Assembly (NCBI GenBank): GCA_002365175.1
Contig: DEZK01000012.1
Span: 124,001-188,000, forward strand
DNA from: Raskinella chloraquaticus (SeqCode)
GTDB lineage: Bacteria; Pseudomonadota; Alphaproteobacteria; Rhizobiales; UBA4765
Direction: 5' to 3'
Length of the DNA stretch: 64,000 nt
This document shows, one piece after another, positions 26,206 through 37,461 of the stretch. The position numbers and the translations under genes were made by a program. Within the stretch, counting starts at the first letter, position 1. Each line of letters starts with the position of its first letter. Below the pieces are notes generated by a model. The model made no database searches. It was not told the origin of the DNA and saw only the letters and a program-made list of their open reading frames with translations.

Positions 26206-26586
26206 TCAAACGCGCGGCTTCGAAGCTTCGGTGACGATTTTCGACGTCACGGTGCCAATTTCCTTGGCCTGCGTGGTCAGTGTCTTCATCTGGCTCTGCA
26301 GGAATTCCTGCTGGAGCGAGGCGATTTCGGTCAGATCCTTGGCGCGCAGCAGCTTCTGCGCGAAAGTGAAGCCGGCAGCGATATTGGCTTCGGCAAACGA
26401 CATGGCCTTGGCGTTCAGATCCTTGGCGCCCGACTGCATCTGCGTTGCCTGGGATTCCATGGTGGACACGGCCTTGTGGGCCTGCTGAACGAAGGTGTCG
26501 AAGGCTTTCTTCGCCTGGTCTACACTCTTTTCCGCCATTTCGCGGACCTGAGGGGGGATTTCCATCTGCGGCATCTGAGCGGCCAT
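26206..26586 (-). CDS. Phasin family protein (second copy)
   Basis: A 126-residue helical protein related to the 160-residue phasin downstream: MPQMEIPPQVREMAEKSVDQ parallels its PKMEVPEAVREAAEKGVAQ, and FAQKLLRAKDLTEIASLQQE parallels FAKDLLAVRSVAELVEKQ. It is expected on PHB granule surfaces. Shorter because it lacks the charged N-terminal extension. Preceded by its own palindrome at 26656-26685. Confidence 0.9.
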   Translation of the reverse strand: MAAQMPQMEIPPQVREMAEKSVDQAKKAFDTFVQQAHKAVSTMESQATQMQSGAKDLNAKAMSFAEANIAAGFTFAQKLLRAKDLTEIASLQQEFLQSQMKTLTTQAKEIGTVTSKIVTEASKPRV

Positions 26587-26655
26587 GTCTATGTTCCTTG
26601 AGCGTGTGGGGCGGGCGACAGCCGCCCGGTACCGCTTCTGATATCAATGTTTATT

Positions 26656-26685
26656 GTGCAGTGCAACATATTTTTTGCATTGCAC
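26656..26685. promoter_or_regulatory. Near-perfect palindrome upstream of the 126-residue phasin
   Basis: GTGCAGTGCAA (26656-26666) and TTGCATTGCAC (26675-26685) are reverse complements with one mismatch in 11, around an 8-base AT-rich spacer. The left arm is identical to that of the site at 26170-26199. It is 70 bp upstream of the phasin start and not downstream of any gene, which favours an operator over a terminator. Confidence 0.6.
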
Positions 26686-26720
26686 GATACTTTATGCAAA
26701 ACGCTAGCAAGATGCGTAGG

Positions 26721-26736
26721 TTAACACTAACTTAAC
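26721..26736 (+). promoter_or_regulatory. CtrA box upstream of the PdhS-like kinase
   Basis: TTAA (26721-26724), seven bases, TTAAC (26732-26736): an exact match to the full CtrA consensus TTAA-N7-TTAAC of alphaproteobacteria. It is about 103 bp before the kinase start and 135 bp upstream of the divergent phasin. Cell-cycle control of the kinase by CtrA is inferred. Confidence 0.6.
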
Positions 26737-26838
26737 GAGGCGATGGACCGCGCGTGCCGGGCGCGCTATCTACATTGAACGGGATGGAGAGGCGCTGGCA
26801 GGTCGAGATTGCCGGTGGCCACAGGACGGTTGGTGAGC

Positions 26839-29595
26839 ATGAGCCCGACTGACGGCATGGAGGAGCAAGACCTGCCGCGGGAGCTTGAAGGCTTCGCGCG
26901 CGGCCCTCATCCGTGCTTTGCCTTCGATCATGACGGCCGGCTGATTTATGCCAATGATGCCGCAGCCCTTTACTGGGGCATTGCCGATCGCGCCGCGCTT
27001 CGTGCCATCGACTGGCCAAAACACGTCGTCGCGCCGGCGCTGCGTCGCCTGTTTCGCAGTCTGGCGAGCGACGCATCGCGGCTTGAGCGTCTTCCCCTGC
27101 AGCCCTTCGGGCAATTGCGCCCGTTCATCGCCAGGGTGACGCGGCTGACCTTGGCCGGCGGAACGCGGGTGCTTGTGGTGAGGGGCAGCGAGCCTATGAC
27201 CACCAGGCGGCCGGTCGGGCGCGCGAAAGCCCTCGGCCCGGTGGCAGGCGGGGTCAGTGCCGATACGAAACCGCCCGCTCCTGGCGCTGAGCGTGTGCCG
27301 GCGACCGCTGAGGCTGGTGTCGATATGGCGCCGATAGCCGCAGATGCGCTGCCAGAACCGGTTACTGTTTGCGAACGGCAGGATGTCATCACCACCACGG
27401 CGCAAGACAACAGTGCCGCCGGGCTGCCAACGCCAGATGAGATCGCGACTGTTGCGGCAGGCGAGGACATGGCCGAGCCAGCAGCGTTGATCGCCGCGCG
27501 CGCCGACACCATGGGCGCGCCGGACATTGTGGCGCCATCGTCCCTTCTGTCACCGCGGGCACAGCGTATCGTTGACCGTCATGAGACGGCGTTACGATTC
27601 GTGTGGGAGACTGACGGCGATGGCGTTCTCACCTATGTCTCCCGCGATTTCGTAAGCGCGGTTGGCGCCGGCGCCATGCCGATCGACGATGAGACGTTTG
27701 CCGCTTTTGCCCGGCGCATCAACATGACCGGCCACGAGGAGCTGGCGCAAGCCCTGTCGCGGCGTCACGCCTGGTCCGACCTGCACCTCGGCTGGCCGCT
27801 TGATGACGGTCCGCAGCGCCTTGATGTCGACTTGTCGGCAGCACCGGCCGAGAATGGCGGCTTTCGCGGGTTTGGTACGGGTCGCGGCCTGAGTGAAGTC
27901 GTGCTGGATGATCAGCAAACGGACGATCCGCCGGCAAGCGACATAGTGGCGGCTGACAGCACCATTGAGGCGCGCGATATCGAGCCGGCCGGATCGCCGG
28001 GGGTGGGCGAAGCACCAATGCCTGATGCCGCAGCAGGAGGCGAGCAGGCGCCTGGCACGCAGAACGCTGCGATTGCACCCGCGCGCGAGGATAATCGCCC
28101 TGACGAGCAGCTGCCGAGCAATGTCGTCAGCTTCCCCGTGACCCCGACGCCGCACGCGCCTGATCGTCGCCTCGAACCATCCGAATCGGCGGCTCTGCGG
28201 ACCATTGCGCGCGTTCTTGGCGGCCCGATCGGTCTGCCGCGCGCATCCGCCAACGACCTCAAGGCCTTTCTTCCGACGCCACCCCCGGTTCCAACGAGCG
28301 AGATGGAGATTGGCGACGTTACGAAAGCCGACGATCGGGGCGCGGAGGCGATGTCAACCGCCGAAGCACCAGCCCACGCCCCGGCGCTGCCCGTCGCCGC
28401 TGAACCACCAGCAGCCTCGGCACGGGAGCAGGCCGTCGACAGCGACGACACGGCACGGCTTCTGCGGGAGGCGCGGCTGCGCGAAGCCGAGCTGCGCGCC
28501 ATCCTCGATACCGCGACAGACGGGATCATCATCCTGTCCGGCCAGGGTCGCATCCTGTCGCTCAATCGCGCCGCCGAGGCGCTTTTCGGTTTTGACAGCG
28601 CCGATGTCGCCGATCATCCGTTCATGCGCCTGCTGGCGCCGGCGAGCCACCGCATCGCCAGCGATTATCTCGACGGTCTGGCGCGCAACGGCGTGGCAAG
28701 CGTGCTCAATGACGGCCGCGAGGTGATGGGCATCGAGCGCAAAGGCGGGCTCATTCCGCTCTTCATGACGATTGGCCGCGTATCGCTCACCGGCGATGAT
28801 GACAAGTTCTGCGCTGTCCTGCGCGATATCACACCGTGGAAAACAGCAGAGGAAGGTCTCGTTGCCGCCAGGCGCCAGGCAGAGGCGGCCTCGCTGCAGA
28901 AATCAGATTTTCTTGCCAAGATCAGCCATGAAATCCGCACGCCCCTCAACGCCATCATCGGCTTTTCCGAGGTCATGCGGGAAGAGCGCTATGGCGCCAT
29001 CGGCAATGAACGCTACCGCGAATATGTCAGCGATGTGCATGCCGCCGGCCAGCATATTCTCGGCCTCGTCAATGATCTGCTTGATCTGGCAAAGATCGAG
29101 GCGGGCAAGATCGACCTCAGCTTCGCCTCAGTGAAGCTTGCCGATGTGGTCCAGCAGGCCGTGTCGACGATGCAGGCGCAGGCCAATCGCCAGAGCGTGA
29201 TCCTGCGCAGCGCCCTGCCCAAGGTGCCTCCGATCGTTGCTGACCAGCGCTCGCTGCGCCAGATTCTGTTCAACCTGCTGTCGAACGCCATCAAATTCTC
29301 GCGGGCCGGCAGCCAGGTGATCGTCTCCATCGGCTTGACGGATGAAGGCGAAGTCACCATCCGGGTGCGCGACAGCGGGCGGGGAATGTCGACAAGCGAC
29401 ATCGAAACCGCGCTGCAGCCTTTTGGACGGATTACGGCTGGCGAGGGCCGGCAGAGCGAGGGAACAGGTCTCGGCCTGCCGCTCACCAAGGCGCTGGCGG
29501 AAGCCAACCGCGCCAGCTTCCATATCGACAGCACGCCGGGCGTTGGCACCATGGTGCAGATCACATTCCCCTCGACGCGGGTATTGGCGGAATAA
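26839..29595 (+). CDS. PAS-domain histidine kinase, PdhS/PleC/DivJ type
   Basis: A 918-residue sensor kinase with no TM segment. Residues ~20-110 look PAS-like (PHPCFAFDHDGRLIYANDAA), then about 400 residues are low-complexity, Ala/Pro/Asp-rich with a second degenerate PAS-like stretch. A clear PAS domain is at about 550-670. HisKA follows with His697 in KISHEIRTPLNAIIGFSE, then HATPase_c with NLLSNAIKF, VRDSGRGMS and GTGLGLPL. The HisKA and following YRDEY-like stretch (YREYVSDVHAAGQHILGLVN) is characteristic of kinases acting on DivK. ATG at 26839 preferred to a TTG at 26809. A consensus CtrA box lies upstream. No receiver domain, so the partner is in trans. Confidence 0.88.
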   Translation: MSPTDGMEEQDLPRELEGFARGPHPCFAFDHDGRLIYANDAAALYWGIADRAALRAIDWPKHVVAPALRRLFRSLASDASRLERLPLQPFGQLRPFIARVTRLTLAGGTRVLVVRGSEPMTTRRPVGRAKALGPVAGGVSADTKPPAPGAERVPATAEAGVDMAPIAADALPEPVTVCERQDVITTTAQDNSAAGLPTPDEIATVAAGEDMAEPAALIAARADTMGAPDIVAPSSLLSPRAQRIVDRHETALRFVWETDGDGVLTYVSRDFVSAVGAGAMPIDDETFAAFARRINMTGHEELAQALSRRHAWSDLHLGWPLDDGPQRLDVDLSAAPAENGGFRGFGTGRGLSEVVLDDQQTDDPPASDIVAADSTIEARDIEPAGSPGVGEAPMPDAAAGGEQAPGTQNAAIAPAREDNRPDEQLPSNVVSFPVTPTPHAPDRRLEPSESAALRTIARVLGGPIGLPRASANDLKAFLPTPPPVPTSEMEIGDVTKADDRGAEAMSTAEAPAHAPALPVAAEPPAASAREQAVDSDDTARLLREARLREAELRAILDTATDGIIILSGQGRILSLNRAAEALFGFDSADVADHPFMRLLAPASHRIASDYLDGLARNGVASVLNDGREVMGIERKGGLIPLFMTIGRVSLTGDDDKFCAVLRDITPWKTAEEGLVAARRQAEAASLQKSDFLAKISHEIRTPLNAIIGFSEVMREERYGAIGNERYREYVSDVHAAGQHILGLVNDLLDLAKIEAGKIDLSFASVKLADVVQQAVSTMQAQANRQSVILRSALPKVPPIVADQRSLRQILFNLLSNAIKFSRAGSQVIVSIGLTDEGEVTIRVRDSGRGMSTSDIETALQPFGRITAGEGRQSEGTGLGLPLTKALAEANRASFHIDSTPGVGTMVQITFPSTRVLAE

Positions 29596-29646
29596 GCGCC
29601 CGTGCGGCGAGGCGACGCGGATATCCTCATTTCTGTCGGCAAAGAA

Positions 29647-29674
29647 AAACCCGCCGCGCGGACGCGGCGGGTTT
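29647..29674. terminator. Strong rho-independent terminator between kinase and MHS transporter
   Basis: AAACCCGCCGCG (29647-29658) pairs perfectly with CGCGGCGGGTTT (29663-29674) around CGGA. On the minus strand it runs into TTTTTCTTT, so it chiefly ends the transporter gene; it may also serve the convergent kinase gene. Confidence 0.88.
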
Positions 29675-29703
29675 GATCATTGTCGCACCGGATGAGGCGG
29701 CGC

Positions 29704-31395
<1,692 letters not shown>

Positions 31396-31771
31396 GTCCT
31401 GTGTTTCCTTCCTGTTTGTCTTCTTGACTGTTTGCATTCTTGAGACGAAACCCCGTCCTGTGGAAAGCATGTCACATCTCGTCGCCGAGGATAGCCACAC
31501 TCATTCCCACGGACAAAAGGCAGAGCCTTATCCGTCATTGCGTTGATACAGCTGTTGTCGAACTCGCCTCCCCCAACTTGCCCACCCGACCGGCCTTCTT
31601 GCGGGCCGGCTCGTAATGGCGCGCGGCGAATTCACCTGTTGCCCTGTCAGCCCTCGACGGAAGCATCCGGTTGCCCGCGCGCATCACTAGAATAGCATTG
31701 ATGGCACGACAGTCGATGCCTGTCGTCTCGCACCTTCGCTTTAAGACTTCAGTCGAATATGAGGGCTTAAA
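31396..31771. other. Intergenic region without a gene
   Basis: 376 bases between two minus-strand genes. A GC-rich inverted repeat, CCGGCC (31590-31595) with GGCCGG (31604-31609), is the only structure I see, perhaps part of a terminator for the exported-protein gene's neighbourhood or a promoter region of the transporter. No supported ORF. Confidence 0.4.
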
Positions 31772-32488
31772 TCAGCTGGCTGGCATTCTTATCGTGCGGA
31801 TAATCGCCTCGATGTCCGGGCGCATGGTATCAAGATCATTCGTCAGGACATTGCAGTTGATCGAATAGCGCCGGCCGATGGCCTCAAAGAACGTCAGATA
31901 GGTTGTTGTGTCAGGCGAATAGGCATTGCCGGGATTGATCACCTGCACGGAAATTCCGGAAAATCCGCTATTGGTGAGGCGTTTGAGGTCAACCAGTTTA
32001 CGATTGCCCTGCGCCACGTTCTTGCGGATGTTGGCGACATTCTGCTCGTTATGAATGGCCTTGTTGAGTTGATCCTGGCTGATGTTGGGCGGCTGCCTGG
32101 CCTTGATGACGACAATACCGCAGGCCGGCGCCGGCTGGCCGGGTCCATCAAGGATCATGCGCGAAATTTCGCCGTCAGATGATTCGGGCGCTTCCAGCAG
32201 CAGCCAGCCTGCCGGCACGGTCAGCGCCACACCGGAGCGCTGATCGACAAAGTTGCGGGCCCCGAAGAGCGGCACCTCGGCCCCTCCCGGCGGAGGGATG
32301 CGGGTGGCAATGGTCGGCCCGACCGATTTGGCGGCAGCGGCAGGTGCTTTCGGCTTTGCCGGCGCCTTGTTTGCCGGCGGCTTGGCTGGTGCTTCTGGCG
32401 GTGTCTGTGCGCCGGCCATGCCGCCAGCCATGAGAACAGCGGCGAGCGCCAGCGGCGCCAGTGCCAGACGAAAAGAGTGCAAGGTCAT
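31772..32488 (-). CDS. Exported protein of unknown function
   Basis: I do not recognise the family. About 238 residues: signal peptide (LALAPLALAAVLMAGGMAGAQ), then an Ala/Pro/Lys-rich linker (EAPAKPPANKAPAKPKAPA), then a globular domain from about residue 70 with FVDQRSGVALTVPAGWLLLE and a Cys in PACGIVVIK and another in SINCNVLTND that could pair. Periplasmic or lipid-free envelope location is inferred. The ATG at 32488 is chosen because GGGA lies 6 bases upstream; starts at 32506 and 32527 are also open. Confidence 0.7.
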   Translation of the reverse strand: MTLHSFRLALAPLALAAVLMAGGMAGAQTPPEAPAKPPANKAPAKPKAPAAAAKSVGPTIATRIPPPGGAEVPLFGARNFVDQRSGVALTVPAGWLLLEAPESSDGEISRMILDGPGQPAPACGIVVIKARQPPNISQDQLNKAIHNEQNVANIRKNVAQGNRKLVDLKRLTNSGFSGISVQVINPGNAYSPDTTTYLTFFEAIGRRYSINCNVLTNDLDTMRPDIEAIIRTIRMPAS

Positions 32489-32675
32489 CATCAATCCCAA
32501 TTTCATGCAGCAAGGCCGAACATTCATCGTTTCAACGATGCCGGCATGCTTGTGACAGACTAAGGCGCCACTTTCAACCGAGGGGCCTGCCAGCGCGGAG
32601 CGGTCAGGCGTGCGGCATGTGGTTCAAACCGCGCTTCAACGGCAAAATTCAGGCATGGGCGCGTTGGAGAGCGCC

Positions 32676-34643
32676 TTATTTGCTGAGCTCAGGCAAATTG
32701 CTGTAGAGCGCCAGCGCTTCCGGATTTGCCAGAGCTTCCTGATTTTTGACAGTGCGGCCATGGACGATGTCGCGAACCGCGAGCTCGGTGATCTTGCCCG
32801 ATTTGGTGCGCGGAATGTCAGCAACGGCGATGATCCGTGCTGGCACATGGCGGGGTGAGGCACCGACGCGGATCTGCTGCTTGATGGTTTTGACAAGGGC
32901 GTCGTCGAGCGCGGCCCCCTTGGCAAGACGTACGAAGAGCACGACGCGCACGTCATTATCCCAATCCTGGCCGATGGCCAGCGCTTCCACGACCTCGGGA
33001 ATCCGTTCAACCTGCGCGTAGATTTCAGCCGTCCCGATACGCACGCCGCCGGGATTCAGAGTGGCGTCGGAGCGGCCGTGAATGATGATGCCGCCATGCT
33101 CGGTCCATTCAGCGAAATCGCCATGACACCAGATGTTGTCGAAGCGCTCGAAATAGGCGCTGTGATATTTGGCGCCTCCGGGATCGTTCCAGAACATCAC
33201 CGGCATGCTGGGAAACGGCTTGACGCAGACAAGCTCGCCCTTCTGCCCGGGGCCAGCCGGCTTGCCGTCATCATCCCATACCTCGACCGCCATACCGAGC
33301 GCTGGCGCCTGGATTTCACCTTTCCATACCGCGCCGGTCGGGTCGCCGGCAACGAAGCAGGCACAAATATCCGTGCCGCCCGACATCGAGGCCAGATGCA
33401 TATCCGGCTTGATCGACTGATAGACAAAATCGAAGCTTTCGGGCGCAAGCGGCGAACCGGTCGACGTCATCAGCCGCACGCTTGACAGATCATGGGTTGA
33501 TTTGGGCTCCCAGCCTGTCTTGCGGATGCCGTCGATATATTTCGCGGACGTGCCGAACACGTTCATCTTTTCCGCAACCGCAAAATCAAACAATATCTCG
33601 TTGGTGTGGAAGGGGGAGCCATCGTAAAGCAGCAGAGTAGCGCTGGCGGCAAGGCCGCCAATCAGCCAGTTCCACATCATCCAGCCGCAGGTCGTGAAGT
33701 AAAAGACGCGCTCGCCCGGGCGCACGTCACACAGCAGGCGATGTTCCTTGACGAGTTGCAGAAGGACACCGCCCGTGCCGTGGACAATGCATTTGGGGAT
33801 GCCGGTGGTGCCGGACGAAAAGAGGATAAAGGCCGGATGAGCGAACGGAACGGCGACGAATTCGAGTGGCTTTGGCGGAAAAGCTGTGATGACGTCCGAC
33901 AAGGAAACGGCGCGCGGGAGAGCAGCGGCGAAGCCTGGATCATTGCCGGCATAGGGCACAACCACGACCGCCTTGAGGGTCGACAAACCGGCAATGATCG
34001 ACGCCACCTTGTCAGCAATATCGATGCGCTTGCCGCCATACCAGTAGCCATCGCAGACAAAGAGAACCTTGGGCTCGATCTGGCCGAAGCGGTCAAGAAC
34101 GCCACGATCGCCGAAATCAGGCGAGCAGGAGGAAAACACTGCGCCAAGCGAGGTGGCGGCCAGCATGGCGGCAATGGTTTCGGGCATGTTGGGCATCATC
34201 GCCGCCACACGGTCTCCGAGGCCCACACCGGAGGCCCGCAATTGCTGCTGGAGGCTTGACACCAGCGCCCGCAATTGCCGCCAGCTCAGCTTGCGCCGTT
34301 CCTTATCCTCTCCCCAGAAAACCAGCGCGTCGCTGTCATCATCAAGCGGCAGCAGGTTTTCAGCGAAGTTGAGGCGGCTTTCCGGAAAAAACTGCGCGCC
34401 GGGCATCTTATCGCCATCGCGCAGCACCTCATTGGCGTGGCCAGTGCCCTTGATCCCCGCAAAGTCCCACAGGGCGGACCAGAAATATTCGGGCTGTTCC
34501 ACCGAAAAACGATGAAGATCGCGATAGGTGCGAAGGGTCTGTGCGTGTTTCGCGTTCAACTGGGCGCAGATTTCACTGATCTGCGACCGCGAAATCCGCT
34601 CTGCGGATGGTGTCCATAGAGGCTTGTCAGTTGCATGCGACAT
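32676..34643 (-). CDS. Acetoacetyl-CoA synthetase
   Basis: A 655-residue adenylate-forming ligase that activates acetoacetate to acetoacetyl-CoA with ATP, feeding PHB or ketone-body metabolism. N-terminal ACAS domain (YRDLHRFSVEQPEYFWSALW), AMP-binding motif ILFSSGTTGIPKCIVH, and C-terminal TKSGKITELAVRD with the catalytic Lys. Length and the sequence around MTSTGSPLAPESFDFVY match acetoacetate-CoA ligase rather than acetyl-CoA synthetase. Located 6 kb from the two phasin genes, consistent with use of PHB as a carbon store, though not in one operon. Confidence 0.92.
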   Translation of the reverse strand: MSHATDKPLWTPSAERISRSQISEICAQLNAKHAQTLRTYRDLHRFSVEQPEYFWSALWDFAGIKGTGHANEVLRDGDKMPGAQFFPESRLNFAENLLPLDDDSDALVFWGEDKERRKLSWRQLRALVSSLQQQLRASGVGLGDRVAAMMPNMPETIAAMLAATSLGAVFSSCSPDFGDRGVLDRFGQIEPKVLFVCDGYWYGGKRIDIADKVASIIAGLSTLKAVVVVPYAGNDPGFAAALPRAVSLSDVITAFPPKPLEFVAVPFAHPAFILFSSGTTGIPKCIVHGTGGVLLQLVKEHRLLCDVRPGERVFYFTTCGWMMWNWLIGGLAASATLLLYDGSPFHTNEILFDFAVAEKMNVFGTSAKYIDGIRKTGWEPKSTHDLSSVRLMTSTGSPLAPESFDFVYQSIKPDMHLASMSGGTDICACFVAGDPTGAVWKGEIQAPALGMAVEVWDDDGKPAGPGQKGELVCVKPFPSMPVMFWNDPGGAKYHSAYFERFDNIWCHGDFAEWTEHGGIIIHGRSDATLNPGGVRIGTAEIYAQVERIPEVVEALAIGQDWDNDVRVVLFVRLAKGAALDDALVKTIKQQIRVGASPRHVPARIIAVADIPRTKSGKITELAVRDIVHGRTVKNQEALANPEALALYSNLPELSK

Positions 34644-34864
34644 GGTTGCGAACGCTCCCCGAACGACAGCTCATCACATAGGCTATACCATCAATGGCGT
34701 TCCACGCTGCGGCGAGGCGCTCTTGACGGTTGCGACATTTCCGTTCTGATGCCACGAATTTCGCAGACCACCAACGACAGAACGCATCATCTTCACCAGG
34801 GGCAAAGGAGACTTTCCTGACAATAGAGGCAAACACAGGCCGGGCGACATCAGGAGTATTCCGC

Positions 34865-36649
34865 TTGGCAAAGTTTGCCGGCGTCGGGATAGCTGTTGTC
34901 GGCGGGCTGTTCATTGCCGGCATGTTTCTGCCAACCGACGCCGTGAGGCGGGCTGTGGCTGTGCATATCTCTGCCATTTCCGGCCAGACCGTCACCGTTA
35001 ACGGTCCGGCGCGGCTCTCGCTTCTGCCTTCGCCTTCTGTCAGCGTCAGCAAAGTGGAGGTCGGCGGCGCCAATGGCGGCGCCAACGTCCTTGAAGCGGA
35101 ACGGATCACCGCGCGGCTGTCGCTCATCGGCCTGATGCTCGGGCGCATTGAAATCACCGGACTTAAATTCACCCAGCCACGGTTTGCCTTGCTGGTCGAC
35201 GCCGATGGCCGGGCCAACTGGCGCAGCGGAGCCTCGCTTCTGTCGCTGTTCGTGCCGGGCGATGACGCCGAGACCAGCCCGCGCCTTGGTGATGTCGCCA
35301 TCGATGGCGGCCAGTTGATCTACCGCGACGAGCGGGCAAGACGGCGCGGCGAGATCAATGATATCGACGTCGATGTCACATGGCCCCTCATCGGTTCGAG
35401 CCTGTCGGCAGGCGGCACATTCCGTTTGCGGGGCGAAACGATCAGCTTTGGTGGCAAGCTCGAGCGACCAGCCGCGCTGTTTCGAAAAGACATCAGCCCG
35501 TTCTCTCTGACGCTCGATACCAAGGCCATTCGTGCCAAGCTGACGGGCAATGCGCTGGCGGGACGAGACGTGCAGTTTGAAAGTCAGCTGACGTTCTCCT
35601 CGCCCTCGCTGAAGCTGCTGGCGGGCTGGCTTGCGCCTGAGGTGGAAAACGTCCCCGATTTTGGCCCGGTGGACGGCACGTCGCGGATCACTGTCGTTGA
35701 CCGGCTGATGACGCTTGACAAGGCCAACATCAAAATTGCCGGTTCGCGCGGTGAAGGAACGGTGTCGTTTGGCTTTGGCGCCACCCGTACCAGCCTGCAG
35801 GGGACGATGGATTTCGACACAGTGGAAGCACAGCCTCTGCTGAATCTGCAGATTCCGACGGTGGAAACTGGCGCCGGCAGCCATTTCAACGGGGCGCGGC
35901 TGGGCCCGCTTGATGTCGATATGCGGCTGTCGGTTGCAAATCTCAAGGCGGGGGCGATCACCGTCCAGAAGGCGGCGCTGTCATTCTTTGCCCGTGAAGG
36001 CAGGGTCGAGGCCAGCATCGCCGATGGCACGATTTTCGGGGGACGGATCAGCGGACGCCTCGCCATCACCGCTCTGGGCGACAAGCAGGCGCGCGCGCAG
36101 GCGATCATCGCACTTGCCAACATTCAGGTGGATGACGCGCAGCGGGCGATCCTTGGTACGGCCCGCCTGACGGGCGTTGGTTCGTTAAACCTCGATCTGA
36201 CGGGCGAGGGTGGCGACAACGGCGAGATATTGCGATCTCTCAAGGGGGATGGAAAGCTGCGCCTGTTGTCCGGCGTCGTCCAGGGATTTGACCTGACATC
36301 GCTCGCCAGGCGACCTGATCGGAGCGCTGGGGAGGTTTTGGCGGATAGCCGCGGCGGGCGCACATCGATTGAAAGCGCAACCGCATCCTTCCGCATCGCC
36401 AACGGCGTGGCGGCAACCGACGATGCGCTGATCCGCGGGACGGGTTATCGGGTTGCCTTGCGCGGCGACGTTGATCCGGGCAAGCGGACAATAAATTTCG
36501 ACGGCGCCATCAGCCCGCAGATCGGCAATGACCTTGTGCGTGCACTTGAATTGCCTTTTTCGGTTCGCGGTCCCTGGTTTGAACCGGCTTTTTCCTTTGG
36601 CAGCGAGGGTTTTGTGCGCCGGCCTGCCCCCCAGCCGCCCGCGCCATGA
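34865..36649 (+). CDS. AsmA-family protein
   Basis: A ~594-residue envelope protein of the AsmA family, anchored by one N-terminal TM (FAGVGIAVVGGLFIAGMF) with the rest periplasmic; the family is implicated in outer-membrane biogenesis and lipid traffic. The AsmA start pattern ITVNGPARLSLLPSPSVSVSK is clear, and the C-terminal repeat-like domain includes TLTGVGSLNLDLTGEGG. I choose TTG at 34865 because AGGAG is 8 bases upstream and AsmA proteins begin just before the TM; a longer frame opens at 34730. Confidence 0.85.
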   Translation: MAKFAGVGIAVVGGLFIAGMFLPTDAVRRAVAVHISAISGQTVTVNGPARLSLLPSPSVSVSKVEVGGANGGANVLEAERITARLSLIGLMLGRIEITGLKFTQPRFALLVDADGRANWRSGASLLSLFVPGDDAETSPRLGDVAIDGGQLIYRDERARRRGEINDIDVDVTWPLIGSSLSAGGTFRLRGETISFGGKLERPAALFRKDISPFSLTLDTKAIRAKLTGNALAGRDVQFESQLTFSSPSLKLLAGWLAPEVENVPDFGPVDGTSRITVVDRLMTLDKANIKIAGSRGEGTVSFGFGATRTSLQGTMDFDTVEAQPLLNLQIPTVETGAGSHFNGARLGPLDVDMRLSVANLKAGAITVQKAALSFFAREGRVEASIADGTIFGGRISGRLAITALGDKQARAQAIIALANIQVDDAQRAILGTARLTGVGSLNLDLTGEGGDNGEILRSLKGDGKLRLLSGVVQGFDLTSLARRPDRSAGEVLADSRGGRTSIESATASFRIANGVAATDDALIRGTGYRVALRGDVDPGKRTINFDGAISPQIGNDLVRALELPFSVRGPWFEPAFSFGSEGFVRRPAPQPPAP

Positions 36650-36657
36650 TCACCGGA

Positions 36658-37461
36658 TCACGGCTTGTCGTTGCCGTCCGGCCGGGCGCTGGCGGCAAGC
36701 CGCCAGCTGAACAGCAGCACCAGCGCCACGGCCGCGATCATGATGGTGCTGACAGCATTGATTTCAGGGCTGACGCCAAGCCGCACGGATGAATAAATGC
36801 GCATCGGCAACGTCGTTGCGCCCGGCCCCGTGGTGAAACTCGCCACCACCAGATCATCGAGCGAGAGCGTGAAGGCAAGCAGCCAGGCGGCGATGATCGC
36901 CGGCAGGTTCAGCGGCAGCGTGATCACCACAAACACCTTCCAGGGCGGGCAACCAAGGTCACTGGCCGCCTCTTCCAGTCGCTGGTCGAAGCGCGCCAGG
37001 CGGGAGCGGATGACGATGCCGGCAAACGCTGCACCGATGCTCGCGTGAGCAATCGTCACCGTTACGAAACCACGCGGAATATCCAGGGCAACGAACAGAA
37101 GCAAAAAGGCAAGGCCGAGGATGATTTCGGGAAGCACAAGGGGGGCGCTGCTGGTCAATTCCAGCAGGGAATGAGCTGCGTTGCGGCGATGGCGGGTCAG
37201 AACGATTGCCGACAACGTCGCGACAAGTGTTGCAAGCGTGGCGCTGGCGGCGGCCACTTCAAGGGAAAGTACCGCAGCCTCGATCAGCTGGCGGTCGGCT
37301 GCGAGCGCCTTGTACCATGTGAGTGAGAAGCCTCCCCATACGGTGACAAGCCGCGAGGCGTTGAACGAATAGAGGACCAGAATGAGCATGGGCAGATAGA
37401 GAAACGCCAGCCCCAGCGCCAGAACGAGCCGGTCAAACGGCGACAGGCCGTGGCACGTCAT
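36658..37461 (-). CDS. potI: Polyamine ABC transporter permease
   Basis: A 267-residue inner-membrane permease with about six TM helices. The EAA loop is EEAASDLGCPPWKVFVVITL, which contacts the ATPase. Order and similarity match the PotI subunit of putrescine/spermidine systems. The start at 37461 overlaps the potH stop by 4 bases (ATGA); a reading from 37554 adds an Arg/Cys-rich stretch not expected in the family. Convergent with the AsmA gene. Confidence 0.9.
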   Translation of the reverse strand: MTCHGLSPFDRLVLALGLAFLYLPMLILVLYSFNASRLVTVWGGFSLTWYKALAADRQLIEAAVLSLEVAAASATLATLVATLSAIVLTRHRRNAAHSLLELTSSAPLVLPEIILGLAFLLLFVALDIPRGFVTVTIAHASIGAAFAGIVIRSRLARFDQRLEEAASDLGCPPWKVFVVITLPLNLPAIIAAWLLAFTLSLDDLVVASFTTGPGATTLPMRIYSSVRLGVSPEINAVSTIMIAAVALVLLFSWRLAASARPDGNDKP

